In this document: positions 50,629 to 58,785 of the stretch, piece by piece
Layout of the letters: every line of letters starts with the position of its first letter
Position numbering within the stretch: the stretch's first letter is position 1
Assembly (NCBI GenBank): GCA_900544245.1
Contig: UQUH01000002.1
Coordinates: 1-64,000 of the forward strand
Direction: 5' to 3'
Length of the DNA: 64,000 nt
DNA from: an uncultured Coriobacteriaceae bacterium
Lineage (GTDB): Bacteria > Actinomycetota > Coriobacteriia > Coriobacteriales > QAMH01
The notes under the pieces: model-generated
Told to the model about the DNA's origin: nothing
What the model saw: only the letters and a program-made list of their open reading frames with translations
The model's database searches: none
Position numbers and translations under genes: made by a program

Positions 50629-51204
50629 ATGAATCCGCGAACACAACGCGCGCGCGAGGCAATCATGGACGCAACGCGAAAGCTCGTGTCCGAACGGTCC
50701 GTCGCTGACATCTCCCTCACCGAGATTGCCGAGGCAGCCGGCGTGAGCAGGCCCACCATCTACAACCAGTTCAAGGACACGCCATCGCTCGTCGCCGCAA
50801 CATCCGAGCAGATGATGCGCAGACTGTTCAAGGAAATCAACGAGCAACTCTCCCATGATGACAACGAAGAGTACCTCCACAAAATGATGGAGCTGTTCGT
50901 GGAGGGTGTCTACGAGCAGCGCCTCTTTGCGAGGAACGCCATGTGGGGACCGAGCGCGACAGAAATCACGGCTGCCGTCGTCAAGCTGTTGAGCGCCAAC
51001 ATGCGCGCAGGCTATGTTGGCCAGAGGCTTGCGGTCAGGGCCCCCGAGCAGCTGGACGATTGCCTGGATGCCATCTCGGGCGGAGCCATCTGGATGCTAT
51101 CGAAGTGGCTGACGACGGATTTTAAGGGCGAAAACACACCCGCGCGCATGGCCGACCGCTTCACGGATACGCTCCTTGCCCTTTCGCTGCGTAAAACCGA
51201 TTAG
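50629..51204 (+). CDS. TetR-family transcriptional regulator
   Basis: A 191-residue repressor. The N-terminal HTH is REAIMDATRKLVSERSVADISLTEIAEAAGVSRPTIYNQFKD. The C-terminal domain is helical. The start at 50629 has GGAG six bases upstream; ATG 50617 is an alternative. It converges on the SRPBCC-like gene; the TTTAC/GTAAA dyads before that gene are candidate targets. Confidence 0.9.
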   Translation: MNPRTQRAREAIMDATRKLVSERSVADISLTEIAEAAGVSRPTIYNQFKDTPSLVAATSEQMMRRLFKEINEQLSHDDNEEYLHKMMELFVEGVYEQRLFARNAMWGPSATEITAAVVKLLSANMRAGYVGQRLAVRAPEQLDDCLDAISGGAIWMLSKWLTTDFKGENTPARMADRFTDTLLALSLRKTD

Positions 51205-51235
51205 CCTGCACGCGAACAGGCGTCCCCGTATATGA

Positions 51236-51265
51236 CGAAGGCGCCGCACGGATGCGACGCCTTCG
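51236..51265. terminator. Bidirectional terminator between convergent TetR and SRPBCC-like genes
   Basis: CGAAGGCG(C)CGC pairs with GCG(A)CGCCTTCG, an 8-bp plus 3-bp stem with one opposed mismatch. Confidence 0.75.
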
Positions 51266-51290
51266 TTCGATAGACTTTCCCGAAGACCTG

Positions 51291-52448
51291 CTATGACGCA
51301 GCGGGTTCCAATCCCAGCTCGACGAGCAGCGCCTTCTCCTTCTCGTCGGCGATGCGGTCGATTTCATCCTTGCGTGCAGGTGTCCAGCTGTGTTTCGCGT
51401 TGTTCTCCTGGATGGGCGGCACGTAGTCCTTGCCAGGTGCGGGCGGCCAGTTCGGGTCGTCCGTAAACGGAGCACGCTTTGCCTCCACGCGCGGGCACTC
51501 GCGTGACCAGCGGAGCTCGGGGTAGGCGATGATGTCGTGAAGACGCTCGTCATATTTCCAGCAACGCCCCATCATGCCAGCCTGTAGACGAAGCGGGATT
51601 GACTTGCGACGCTTGTGAACTGCGGCAAGTTCCAGGTTGCGGAACATGCGACGTCCCATCATCGCGCCGCCATAGCCGATGATGAAGGTTTCCTGCCACC
51701 AGTTGATTGGATTGTGGGGACCGTAGGCAGTATCCCAGCCGTTTATGATGCGGCAGCGCTTTCCGCCGTCCAGCGGAAACAGCGCGATGGTCCAGTACCA
51801 TTTGACGTACTTCTTGCCGGGCGTCTGCATGTACGCAGCTCCGGGCGTGCGCACTGGATCGGTCGTATCGCAAAACCACACGATGTACTTGTTCGGCACC
51901 ACGTCCGCGACCTCAGCCCCAAAGCCGCCATAGCTCCATGCCCAGAAGTCACCGGGGGCGACGGAGTCGGGTTGCTGCCACATCTCCTCGAGCGAATAGG
52001 AGTTGTCCACGTTCATGCCGAACAGGCGCTCGCAGTTTGACCAGGCATACATGCCGCCCTTCGTGGGGTCAAGCTGATAAACGTGCTTCCAGACCTCCTC
52101 GAGCGGCGCGTCTAGGTCGCGCGCCTGGCGAATGCGAACCATCTTGCGTCCCTCGGGGTCGCTGATTAGGTCCTCGCCGGGCAGCGTCATCTTCATCTCC
52201 TCGGGCGTTGCCCAGACACCACGCGAATAGAAGTTGAAGATGAGGTTCATTCCCGCGCTGAAACAAAGGAGGCAGTCCAGCAGAATTACCAAGACCGCCA
52301 CGACCACTTTAGGGGCACCCGTGAGCGGCGTTCCCCAGATGCACCACCAGAAGAGCCAGACTGCTCCGGCTATGACCAGCAGCGACAAGAGCACTTGTCC
52401 CCATTTCGGCTGGAAATGGATGTCGCCTTTCCCTACTTTCTTCGACAT
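51291..52448 (-). CDS. Membrane-anchored SRPBCC/START-like protein
   Basis: A 385-residue protein. Two membrane helices lie near the N-terminus (about residues 20-40 and 46-66). The soluble part has an SRPBCC-like pattern (RIRQARDLDAPLEEVWKHVYQLD, SYGGFGAEVADVVPNKYIVWF, WTIALFPLDGGKRCRIINGW), a hydrophobic ligand cavity fold. The C-terminal ~80 residues are Pro-, Trp- and charge-rich. The ligand could be a lipid or steroid. The chosen ATG at 52448 begins MSKKVGKG; the longer frame crosses operator sequence. Confidence 0.75.
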   Translation of the reverse strand: MSKKVGKGDIHFQPKWGQVLLSLLVIAGAVWLFWWCIWGTPLTGAPKVVVAVLVILLDCLLCFSAGMNLIFNFYSRGVWATPEEMKMTLPGEDLISDPEGRKMVRIRQARDLDAPLEEVWKHVYQLDPTKGGMYAWSNCERLFGMNVDNSYSLEEMWQQPDSVAPGDFWAWSYGGFGAEVADVVPNKYIVWFCDTTDPVRTPGAAYMQTPGKKYVKWYWTIALFPLDGGKRCRIINGWDTAYGPHNPINWWQETFIIGYGGAMMGRRMFRNLELAAVHKRRKSIPLRLQAGMMGRCWKYDERLHDIIAYPELRWSRECPRVEAKRAPFTDDPNWPPAPGKDYVPPIQENNAKHSWTPARKDEIDRIADEKEKALLVELGLEPAAS

Positions 52449-52484
52449 CGCACGCTTCCTTAGTAGATTTACAAATGTAACTCT

Positions 52485-52541
52485 TTTACTATTGTAAATA
52501 TACAAATCACGCGATGTCAACAGTTTACTTACGTTTGTAAA
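52485..52541. promoter_or_regulatory. Two TTTAC/GTAAA dyads upstream of the SRPBCC-like gene
   Basis: TTTAC-TATT-GTAAA at 52485-52498 and TTTAC-N8-GTAAA at 52524-52541, with a half site TTTACAAATGTAA at about 52469. AT-rich, unlike the surroundings; TetR-type operators are plausible. Confidence 0.55.
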
Positions 52542-52571
52542 TGTTTTTGAATAGCAAGGGAGGTGTAGCAT

Positions 52572-52599
52572 CGTGGGACGCAGGACCATTTGTCCTACG
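52572..52599. repeat. GGACA-family repeat, divergent copy
   Basis: CGTGGGAC/GTCCTACG arms around GGACCATTT, related to the TGGGACA...TTTGTCCCA elements. Confidence 0.45.
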
Positions 52600-52610
52600 C
52601 GTTATGCAAG

Positions 52611-52636
52611 GGGGGGGTCTCGAAAGAGACCCCCCC
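52611..52636 (-). terminator. Strong GC-rich hairpin after the PNPOx-like gene
   Basis: GGGGGGGTCTC/GAGACCCCCCC, a perfect 11-bp stem with a GAAA tetraloop, 46 bases past the minus-strand stop. Confidence 0.7.
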
Positions 52637-52681
52637 AATGACGTAGCAATTCTGCTCGTTTGCTATTTCGTATGCGTGCTT

Positions 52682-53092
52682 CTACGCCAACTGCTCGCCG
52701 GCCGTGGGGCCTGCGGCCATCTGGTACACCGCGTCCACGTGGATGAAGCAGCCGCCCTTCGCCTTGATGGGTAGCCCCATGGAGGCGAACTTCGCGTCCA
52801 CCATCTCCTTTTGGACGGCGAACTCGTCGCCCTCGTTGACGTAGCGCGCCGTGCCGTGGATCTGGAACGCATCATGGCCGGTCCAGAACGCGATGGCGAC
52901 CTTCTGGTTCTCCTTCAGGTTGGCCAGCGTCTTCTTGAAGAACTGGTCGGAGATGTAGACCGTCTCCTCGTCGATGACGGTCTTCATGCCGATGGCGGCT
53001 CCGTTGGGTGCCCCGTCGGCAGATGCCGTGCACAGAACCATGTTCTCGGCGGTTTCGAACAGTTCCCTCACGTCTTGGGTCATGGCTGCCAT
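52682..53092 (-). CDS. Pyridoxamine 5'-phosphate oxidase-family flavin protein
   Basis: A 136-residue split-barrel protein: LFETAENMVLCTASADGAPNGAAIGMKTVIDEETVYISDQFFKKTLANLKENQKVAIAFW. It likely binds FMN or F420 as a dimer and reduces or binds a small molecule; it is not PdxH. The ATG at 53092 has AAAGGAGG upstream. It is a single gene with its own terminator. Confidence 0.9.
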   Translation of the reverse strand: MAAMTQDVRELFETAENMVLCTASADGAPNGAAIGMKTVIDEETVYISDQFFKKTLANLKENQKVAIAFWTGHDAFQIHGTARYVNEGDEFAVQKEMVDAKFASMGLPIKAKGGCFIHVDAVYQMAAGPTAGEQLA

Positions 53093-53187
53093 GGTGGCCT
53101 CCTTTCTCGCAAGCTTTCGTTGCGAATAGTATACGCCCTCGGCTATCATGTCCCTCCTTGTTTCGTAGCGCGGCAGAGGGGATTCCC

Positions 53188-53847
53188 ATGAACGAGGAAA
53201 TCGATATCGAAAGCTGGACTGATAGCCTCGTCGGCAAGGCGCTCGACGTTTTTGGTCCCCGCCTGAAGCTCGTCGGTATCCAGGGCAGCCGTGCCCGAGG
53301 GGAGGCCCGGTCCGACAGTGACATCGACGTCGTGCTGATCGTGGAGGGGTTGGATGACGATGACCTCGCGGCCTATCGCGCCTTGCTGGCTACCATGCCC
53401 CACGGCGATCTTGCCTGCGGGTTCACGGGGTCGCCGGAGCTGCTCGCCGCATGGCCGCGCCACGACGTATTCAATTTGGTCCAAGATACGCGCGCCGTGT
53501 TCGGCTCCTTCGACTTCATGGATACGGAATTCACCGCCGATGATGCGATGCTATCTGCCAAGGTAGGGGCTTCGGAAATCTACCATGCGATGAGCCATGA
53601 GCTCGTCTTCGCCGAAGGCTCGCTCGACGCCATCGTTGCCGTCTGCGTAAAATCGGCCTTCTTCGTCATGCGTGCATTGCACTATGCCAAGACCGGCGAG
53701 TATCCGCCGAGCCGCGCTGCCATGAGAGAGCTCGCAACGGAGCAAGAGGCGATGTTCCTTGATGCCTACGACAACCCCGATGCCTTCGGAACCGAGGAAC
53801 TTGCCCACGCGCTTCTCGCCTGGTCGAGCTCTATCGTAAGTCTATAG
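53188..53847 (+). CDS. Nucleotidyltransferase-domain protein
   Basis: A 219-residue protein. The N-terminal MNT-type nucleotidyltransferase motif is GIQGSRARGEARSDSDIDVVLIV (GS-x10-D-x-D). The C-terminal half is helical and may be HEPN-like (KSAFFVMRALHYAKTGEYPPS). Such fusions occur in minimal toxin-antitoxin and kanamycin nucleotidyltransferase-like families. No separate HEPN toxin gene is adjacent. RBS GAGGGG is upstream. Confidence 0.85.
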   Translation: MNEEIDIESWTDSLVGKALDVFGPRLKLVGIQGSRARGEARSDSDIDVVLIVEGLDDDDLAAYRALLATMPHGDLACGFTGSPELLAAWPRHDVFNLVQDTRAVFGSFDFMDTEFTADDAMLSAKVGASEIYHAMSHELVFAEGSLDAIVAVCVKSAFFVMRALHYAKTGEYPPSRAAMRELATEQEAMFLDAYDNPDAFGTEELAHALLAWSSSIVSL

Positions 53848-53860
53848 CGACTCTTTCCCC

Positions 53861-54520
53861 TCACGAGAGGGGAATCATGTCGAGGCGCAGGGTCTGCTCG
53901 ACGACCTTCATCAGGTTCTCGTCGCTGATATCGGGCTTGACCTTCACGAGTCCAACGAGGCCAAAGATCGCGACGCAGAACATCTCGTAGACGAGCTCGA
54001 TCTCTATCTGGTGGTATGCGGCGTATTCGGTGGCAACGTGATCGTAGAGGAATTCCGCCGTCTCCCGGGTCGCCCTCACGTCAAACGCGTCACGCACGCC
54101 GAGCTCCTCGAGCACGCGGATCATCGGACGTGGGGTACCTTCGGCATCGTAGAGCGCATAGCGAAAGATGCGCACGCACTTCCTGAGCGAGCCCCGGGTG
54201 TCTCCAAAGACGCGCTCCTCGTTCCATGCGATGACGCTTTCCACCAGGTCCTCGACGTAATCGTCGATGACCGCCTCGATGACGCCGTTCTTGTTCCCAA
54301 AGTGGTAGTAGACGAGCTCGCGGGTCACGTTTGCTTCCCGGGCGATGGCCGTGACCGTGGTCGCCCGTACGCTGTCGCGCTCGAAGAGCTTGCGGGCGGC
54401 CGTGGCGATGTTGCCGCGCGTCCCCGTAAGCCGGCGCGTTTCGGCTAGGCTTTTCCTGTGACGTCGCACGTGCGAAGCGGCTTCTGAAGGCGTGCGCCCT
54501 CCGTATTCGAGGATTGCCAT
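53861..54520 (-). CDS. TetR-family transcriptional regulator
   Basis: A 219-residue regulator. The HTH is NIATAARKLFERDSVRATTVTAIAREANVTRELVYYHFGNKNGV. About 30 residues precede it. MAILEYGG at 54520 is chosen because a GGGGGGA sequence lies upstream; the longer frame enters operator sequence. It is divergent from the DUF5692-like pair, and the TTTCACA dyad between them is the likely operator. Confidence 0.9.
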   Translation of the reverse strand: MAILEYGGRTPSEAASHVRRHRKSLAETRRLTGTRGNIATAARKLFERDSVRATTVTAIAREANVTRELVYYHFGNKNGVIEAVIDDYVEDLVESVIAWNEERVFGDTRGSLRKCVRIFRYALYDAEGTPRPMIRVLEELGVRDAFDVRATRETAEFLYDHVATEYAAYHQIEIELVYEMFCVAIFGLVGLVKVKPDISDENLMKVVEQTLRLDMIPLS

Positions 54521-54559
54521 CGAGTCCCCCCGGTCAAAAACGCTAGTCGCGACATTGTC

Positions 54560-54586
54560 TTTCACAAACAGCGCTGATATGTGAAA
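54560..54586. promoter_or_regulatory. TTTCACA/TGTGAAA operator between the TetR gene and DUF5692-like pair
   Basis: A 7-bp perfect inverted repeat, followed by TATTATACT, a possible -10 box for the plus-strand pair. It is probably bound by the divergent TetR protein. Confidence 0.6.
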
Positions 54587-54666
54587 TCTTATTATACTCG
54601 CCCATGATACACTGCGGCTGATTTCCCGCATTTAGCTGGGAAAACACCGAGGTGAGGAGGCACGCC

Positions 54667-55614
54667 ATGACGGTTCCTGTTTGGGTCACTCCAATTTCGA
54701 TGGTGATATACACCATACTCCTAATGTTGTTCACGGAGTTCATGCGTCGCCACTACCGCACCTCCATGTGGTTTTGGGTGGTCTCGCTTGCCACCATCCC
54801 GTTCTGGATCATGAACATACCGGCCGATGACTGGTTCCGTTGGGCCAAGAACCTGTCGGTCATACTGCCGCTCATCTATGCCGGAATCGGACGCATCGCC
54901 GCCGTGCAGCAAAAGGACACCCCGTTTTGGCGTCTCATGCGCCAGCGCTGGGTGCGCTGGGTGCTCTACGGCATCGTGTTCTGCAACATCGCCGAGGCGA
55001 CCTTGCGCGATGTCGAGATGGGCAATTACATGAACGCCCTGGCCGGGTTCATCCTGTGCGTTACGATGCCCTTCGGTGACAAGTACTGGAAGTACGATAC
55101 CGCGCACTACGGCGAGATCATCGCCTACACGGTGCCCATGTGGAACTTCCTCTACACCACGTGGAACGCATGCTTCGTCTATGCCGAGGGCCACGCGTTC
55201 TTTGCCAGCACCTGCTGCATCCTGGCCGCAGCCGAGCTCTATCCCATCATCAAGCGGCAGCCGGAGCTCTATATCACCGGCCGAATCTACACCCTGGGCA
55301 TACACCTGCTGCTGCGCAGCTGCTTCCCGTTGCTATTCCCCACCATCATGAACAGCGCGGCCTGGTTCAACCCCGACGTGATGTACTGGTGGGGCATGAT
55401 CAACGGCATCATCGGCATCCCGTTCGTCTTCTGGTACTGCTACCAGCTGAGCAGTGGAAAGGCCGATGTCACCTTCCGCCGGCGCAAGGCCCGGGAGGAA
55501 TACCTCATTGGCCGAGAGGAAGGACTGATAGACGAGTACGGAGACCCGGTGAGTACCGAGGCTGCCATCGTCGTGGACGAGCAGGTGGGCGACAAGCCCG
55601 AAGTCTCCAAGTAG
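54667..55614 (+). CDS. Polytopic membrane protein, DUF5692-like (first of two)
   Basis: A 315-residue protein with about eight membrane helices, Trp- and Tyr-rich (PMWNFLYTTWNACFVYAEGHAFF, NPDVMYWWGMINGI). A C-terminal hydrophilic tail runs about residues 265-315. The start MTVPVW has GAGGAGG upstream. It is 23 bp from a second protein with the same helix plan and a similar WNF/YTxWN motif, so they are likely paralogues acting together. I recall DUF5692 from gut anaerobes, but the function is unknown. Confidence 0.75.
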   Translation: MTVPVWVTPISMVIYTILLMLFTEFMRRHYRTSMWFWVVSLATIPFWIMNIPADDWFRWAKNLSVILPLIYAGIGRIAAVQQKDTPFWRLMRQRWVRWVLYGIVFCNIAEATLRDVEMGNYMNALAGFILCVTMPFGDKYWKYDTAHYGEIIAYTVPMWNFLYTTWNACFVYAEGHAFFASTCCILAAAELYPIIKRQPELYITGRIYTLGIHLLLRSCFPLLFPTIMNSAAWFNPDVMYWWGMINGIIGIPFVFWYCYQLSSGKADVTFRRRKAREEYLIGREEGLIDEYGDPVSTEAAIVVDEQVGDKPEVSK

Positions 55615-55637
55615 GCATCGAGGGAAGGGGAACCACC

Positions 55638-56600
55638 ATGGGGATTCTGTATCAAGCCGCCGATCCCATCTACTGGGCCATCTGGCTGTTCGTCCTGTTT
55701 GCGCTCATGGCCTTCAACGAGCTGGGACGCGTGAAGCTGTGGGCCGGCCTGGCGCTTTTCGCCATCGTTCCCATCGCGCTGACCATCTTCGTCTGGCCCG
55801 AGACCGCAGCGCCCGGTAACGAGTACGGAACCGGCACCTGGTTTAACTGGGTGAAGACCTATTCGGCCCTTGCGGGCTGCCTTGGCTTCATCGCCTTGCG
55901 CTTCGTCAAGTGGAACGGCAAGGACGGCAAGGTTCATTATCTCTACGAGAAGAAATGGGCGTTGTGCTTCCCACCGCTCATCCTCGCCATCAACATCGCC
56001 GAGGCCGTCATCCGCGACTTCCAGGTGTTTGGCTTTGCCCTGTGGAGCGGTGGCGTCGTGGAGAACCTCTGGACCATATCGGGCCCGTGGAACATCATGA
56101 ACGGCATTGCGGGCATCTTGAACATCGTCACGATTTGCGGCTGGTTCGGGATCTTCATCTCGAAGGACTCCTCCAAGGACATGATCTGGCCCGACATGAT
56201 CTGGCCCTGGATCATCGCGTATGACCTGTGGAACTTCGCCTACACCTACAACTGCATCTCGGACCATTCGGCCTACTGCGGTCTGGCCCTCCTGTTGGCA
56301 TGCACCATCCCCACCTTCTTCATCAAGCGGGGCGCGTGGTTGCAGCATCGGGCCCAGACGCTTGCGCTGTGGATCATGTTCGTCATGACGGTTCCGCAGT
56401 TTGCCGACGTGCTGGCGCCCATTCCCACCACGCACAATCCCACCGCATTCTTCGTGGTGAGCCTCATCGCGCTGGCGGCAAATGTCGCCGTGGCCGTCTA
56501 CCAGCTCTATCGCATTCGCAAGCTCAAGCTCAACCCGCTCAAGGACGAGATCTACAAGGGCACCAAACCCTACGAGCGTGTCGTCGAGGAGAATCGCTAG
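55638..56600 (+). CDS. Polytopic membrane protein, DUF5692-like (second of two)
   Basis: A 320-residue protein with about eight helices. DMIWPDMIWPWIIAYDLWNFAYTYNC aligns by eye with the WNFLYTTWNAC motif of the preceding protein. Conserved aromatic and acidic residues inside helices suggest a ligand or ion path. The RBS is GGGAAGGGG. The pair is under a divergent TetR and ends 20 bp before an HxlR regulator on the other strand. Confidence 0.75.
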   Translation: MGILYQAADPIYWAIWLFVLFALMAFNELGRVKLWAGLALFAIVPIALTIFVWPETAAPGNEYGTGTWFNWVKTYSALAGCLGFIALRFVKWNGKDGKVHYLYEKKWALCFPPLILAINIAEAVIRDFQVFGFALWSGGVVENLWTISGPWNIMNGIAGILNIVTICGWFGIFISKDSSKDMIWPDMIWPWIIAYDLWNFAYTYNCISDHSAYCGLALLLACTIPTFFIKRGAWLQHRAQTLALWIMFVMTVPQFADVLAPIPTTHNPTAFFVVSLIALAANVAVAVYQLYRIRKLKLNPLKDEIYKGTKPYERVVEENR

Positions 56601-56620
56601 GCACCCGCCATACGGCACGG

Positions 56621-56932
56621 CTATTTGCGTGATGCCTTGTAGTCCGTACCCCATTTCTCCATGGCGTCAAGGACGGGTTGCAGGGATTGGCCCAAGGGCG
56701 TGAGGGAGTACTCGACGCGCGGGGGCACCTCCGCGTACACCTTGCGGCTGACAAGCCCCGCATCCTCCATGGTGCGCAGGTTTGACGTGAGCACCTTCTG
56801 CGAGATCTTGCCGATGGAACGCTGCAGCTCCTTGAAGCGCAACGTTCCGTTCGCGAGCAGGTCACGCAGTATGAGCACCTGCCATTTGTTGCCTATGAGC
56901 TGGAGCGTCGTCTCCACGGGGCATGCGGGCAT
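56621..56932 (-). CDS. HxlR-family transcriptional regulator
   Basis: A 103-residue winged-helix protein: CPVETTLQLIGNKWQVLILRDLLANGTLRFKELQRSIGKISQKVLTSNLRTMEDAGLVSRKVYAEVPPRVEYSLT. Cys4 is at the HxlR position that often senses electrophiles or redox change. It is divergent from the SirTM gene (112-bp gap), so it may control the ADP-ribosylation pair in response to oxidative or electrophile stress; inference only. Confidence 0.93.
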   Translation of the reverse strand: MPACPVETTLQLIGNKWQVLILRDLLANGTLRFKELQRSIGKISQKVLTSNLRTMEDAGLVSRKVYAEVPPRVEYSLTPLGQSLQPVLDAMEKWGTDYKASRK

Positions 56933-57044
56933 TCCCGATGACTACGAGCCCCAGCTCCATGTCGTACTGGGACACCCCGAGAGCACGGAGAGCGATGGCA
57001 GGCTCCTGTACCCGAACAGGGTCGCCTGGATTTGAGAGGCGGTA

Positions 57045-57980
57045 ATGGACATGTTCGACCAGGATGACCAGATTGGGTGGCTGAAGGCGGCCATTCTGGA
57101 TTGCGATAGCATTATCGTGGGTGCGGGAGCGGGGCTTTCGACCGCCGCGGGACTCACTTACACCGGTGGGCGCTTCGAGCGTTATTTCGGCGACTTTGCC
57201 GCGCGTTATCGCTTCCGCGACATGTACTCCGGCGGGTTCTATCCCTACCCGACGCCGGAGGAGCATTGGGCGTACTGGAGTCGCTACATCTGGATCAATC
57301 GCTATGCCCCGATTCCGAAGAACACGTACGCCAAGCTGCTCGAGCTCGTCGGCGGCCAGGACCACTTCGTCATCACCACCAACGTGGATCACTGCTTCCA
57401 GCGCACGGGTTTTGCCAAGAAGCGGCTCTTCTACACTCAAGGTGACTACGGGCTCTTCCAGTGCTCGCTTCCGTGCCGGCAGGAGACGTGGGACAATCGT
57501 GACGCGGTGAGGGCGATGGTCGAGGCACAGGGGTTCGTGATCGAGGATGATGGTGTCCTTGTCATTCCGGATGGTGTCACGCCGGCCATGAGGATTCCCG
57601 GCGAGCTCGTGCCGACGTGTCCCCATTGCGGACGTCCCGCCACCACGAGCCTGCGCGCCGACTCGGCGTTCGTGGAAGACGCCGGCTGGCATGAGGCGGC
57701 CGAGCGATACGGCGAGTTTCTGCGCACCCGGACCCGTGACGACCAGAAGGTGCTTTTCCTCGAGTTGGGCGTCGGGGGTAACACGCCCGTCATCATCAAG
57801 TATCCTTTCTGGCGTATGGCAAGCGGGAACCCGAATGCCACCTATGCGTGCGTGAATCTGGGCGAGGCCCATGCGCCCCGCGAGATAGTGGGCCGCTCGA
57901 TTTGCCTCGACGCCGACATAGACGCGGTGCTGGATGCGTTGGTAGCGGGGCCTGGTCTTGGAGAGGACGGATTGTCATGA
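57045..57980 (+). CDS. SirTM-type (macrodomain-linked) sirtuin, probable protein ADP-ribosyltransferase
   Basis: A 311-residue Sir2-family protein. The NAD site is GAGAGLSTAAGL, followed by a long YFGDFAARYRFRDMYSGGFYPYPTPEEHW segment and TTNVDHCFQ. At the place of the deacetylase catalytic His (HG) it has TQGDYG, i.e. Gln, as in SirTM enzymes that ADP-ribosylate and do not deacylate. A zinc pair CPHC is present and further Cys are at SLPC. It overlaps the next gene, a macrodomain hydrolase, by four bases. In Firmicutes SirTM modifies lipoylated GcvH-L; no gcvH or lplA is near, so the target here is unknown. Confidence 0.9.
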   Translation: MDMFDQDDQIGWLKAAILDCDSIIVGAGAGLSTAAGLTYTGGRFERYFGDFAARYRFRDMYSGGFYPYPTPEEHWAYWSRYIWINRYAPIPKNTYAKLLELVGGQDHFVITTNVDHCFQRTGFAKKRLFYTQGDYGLFQCSLPCRQETWDNRDAVRAMVEAQGFVIEDDGVLVIPDGVTPAMRIPGELVPTCPHCGRPATTSLRADSAFVEDAGWHEAAERYGEFLRTRTRDDQKVLFLELGVGGNTPVIIKYPFWRMASGNPNATYACVNLGEAHAPREIVGRSICLDADIDAVLDALVAGPGLGEDGLS

Positions 57981-58777
57981 GCGACAGGGTGGAACTGCTC
58001 CAAAAGGTCGAGGAGGCCCTTCCCGCGGCCATCGAGTTGCTGCTGGAAGAGCGCGACGATGTGGTGGCCATTCCCGAGGGTCCCCAAGCGCAATGGGACC
58101 TGTTCCGGGCCCTGGTGAACACGCGCCCGCCTGTCCCGGCATCCGAGGAGCTCATCGTATCGCAGGACCGCCTCTTGCAGGGCATCCTGGAGTACCGGGG
58201 CACGACGACCCTCGATGACATCAAGCCCGTTGAGGGGTACGGTTCCATGCGCCTGTTGCGTGGGGACATCACGACGCTGGGTGTCGATGCCATCGTGAAC
58301 GCCGCGAACTCCCAGATGCTCGGATGCTTCGTGCCGGGGCATCATTGCATCGACAACGCCATCCACACCTTCGCGGGTATCCAGCTGCGTCTCGAGTGCG
58401 CGCGGCTGATGGAGGAGCAGGGCTATCCCGAGCCCACCGGCATGGCAAAGGTGACCGGTGCCTTCAACCTGCCAAGCAAGCGCATCATCCACACCGTGGG
58501 CCCCATCGCGTGCGGTGAGGCAAGTGACCTTGACCGCGCGCTGCTCGCCAACTGCTACACTGCCTGCCTGGACGCCGCGCTCGAGGCGGGCTGCGAGTCG
58601 ATCGCCCCTTGCTGCATCAGCACGGGTGTGTTCGGTTTTCCCCAGGACGAGGCGGCGCATATCGCCGTGGCCACGGTGGATGAGTGGCTCGATGATCACG
58701 ATAACGCGCTCGATGTCGTCTTCAACGTGTTTGGGGAGACGGACGAGCGGTTATACAAGGCTCTGCTAGGCTGTTGA
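57977..58777 (+). CDS. Zinc-type macrodomain protein, probable protein-ADP-ribose hydrolase
   Basis: A 266-residue protein. An N-terminal ~85-residue helical extension precedes a macrodomain (MRLLRGDITTLGVDAIVNAANSQMLGC, then FVPGHHCIDNAIH). The C-x4-H-H-C arrangement fits the zinc-binding insertion of the SirTM-linked macrodomain class. CCISTGVFGFPQ is the ribose-binding loop. It should remove the ADP-ribose that the overlapping SirTM gene adds, giving a reversible modification. It ends eight bases before the HipA-like gene on the opposite strand. Confidence 0.92.
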   Translation: MSDRVELLQKVEEALPAAIELLLEERDDVVAIPEGPQAQWDLFRALVNTRPPVPASEELIVSQDRLLQGILEYRGTTTLDDIKPVEGYGSMRLLRGDITTLGVDAIVNAANSQMLGCFVPGHHCIDNAIHTFAGIQLRLECARLMEEQGYPEPTGMAKVTGAFNLPSKRIIHTVGPIACGEASDLDRALLANCYTACLDAALEAGCESIAPCCISTGVFGFPQDEAAHIAVATVDEWLDDHDNALDVVFNVFGETDERLYKALLGC

Positions 58778-58785
58778 ATCATCCC

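Noticed and set aside
53188..53847. MNT-HEPN toxin-antitoxin module
   Set aside because: The nucleotidyltransferase motif is clear, but no separate HEPN toxin is adjacent and the C-terminal half is only weakly HEPN-like.
55440..56654. 404-codon open frame on the minus strand
   Set aside because: Shadow of the second DUF5692-like gene.
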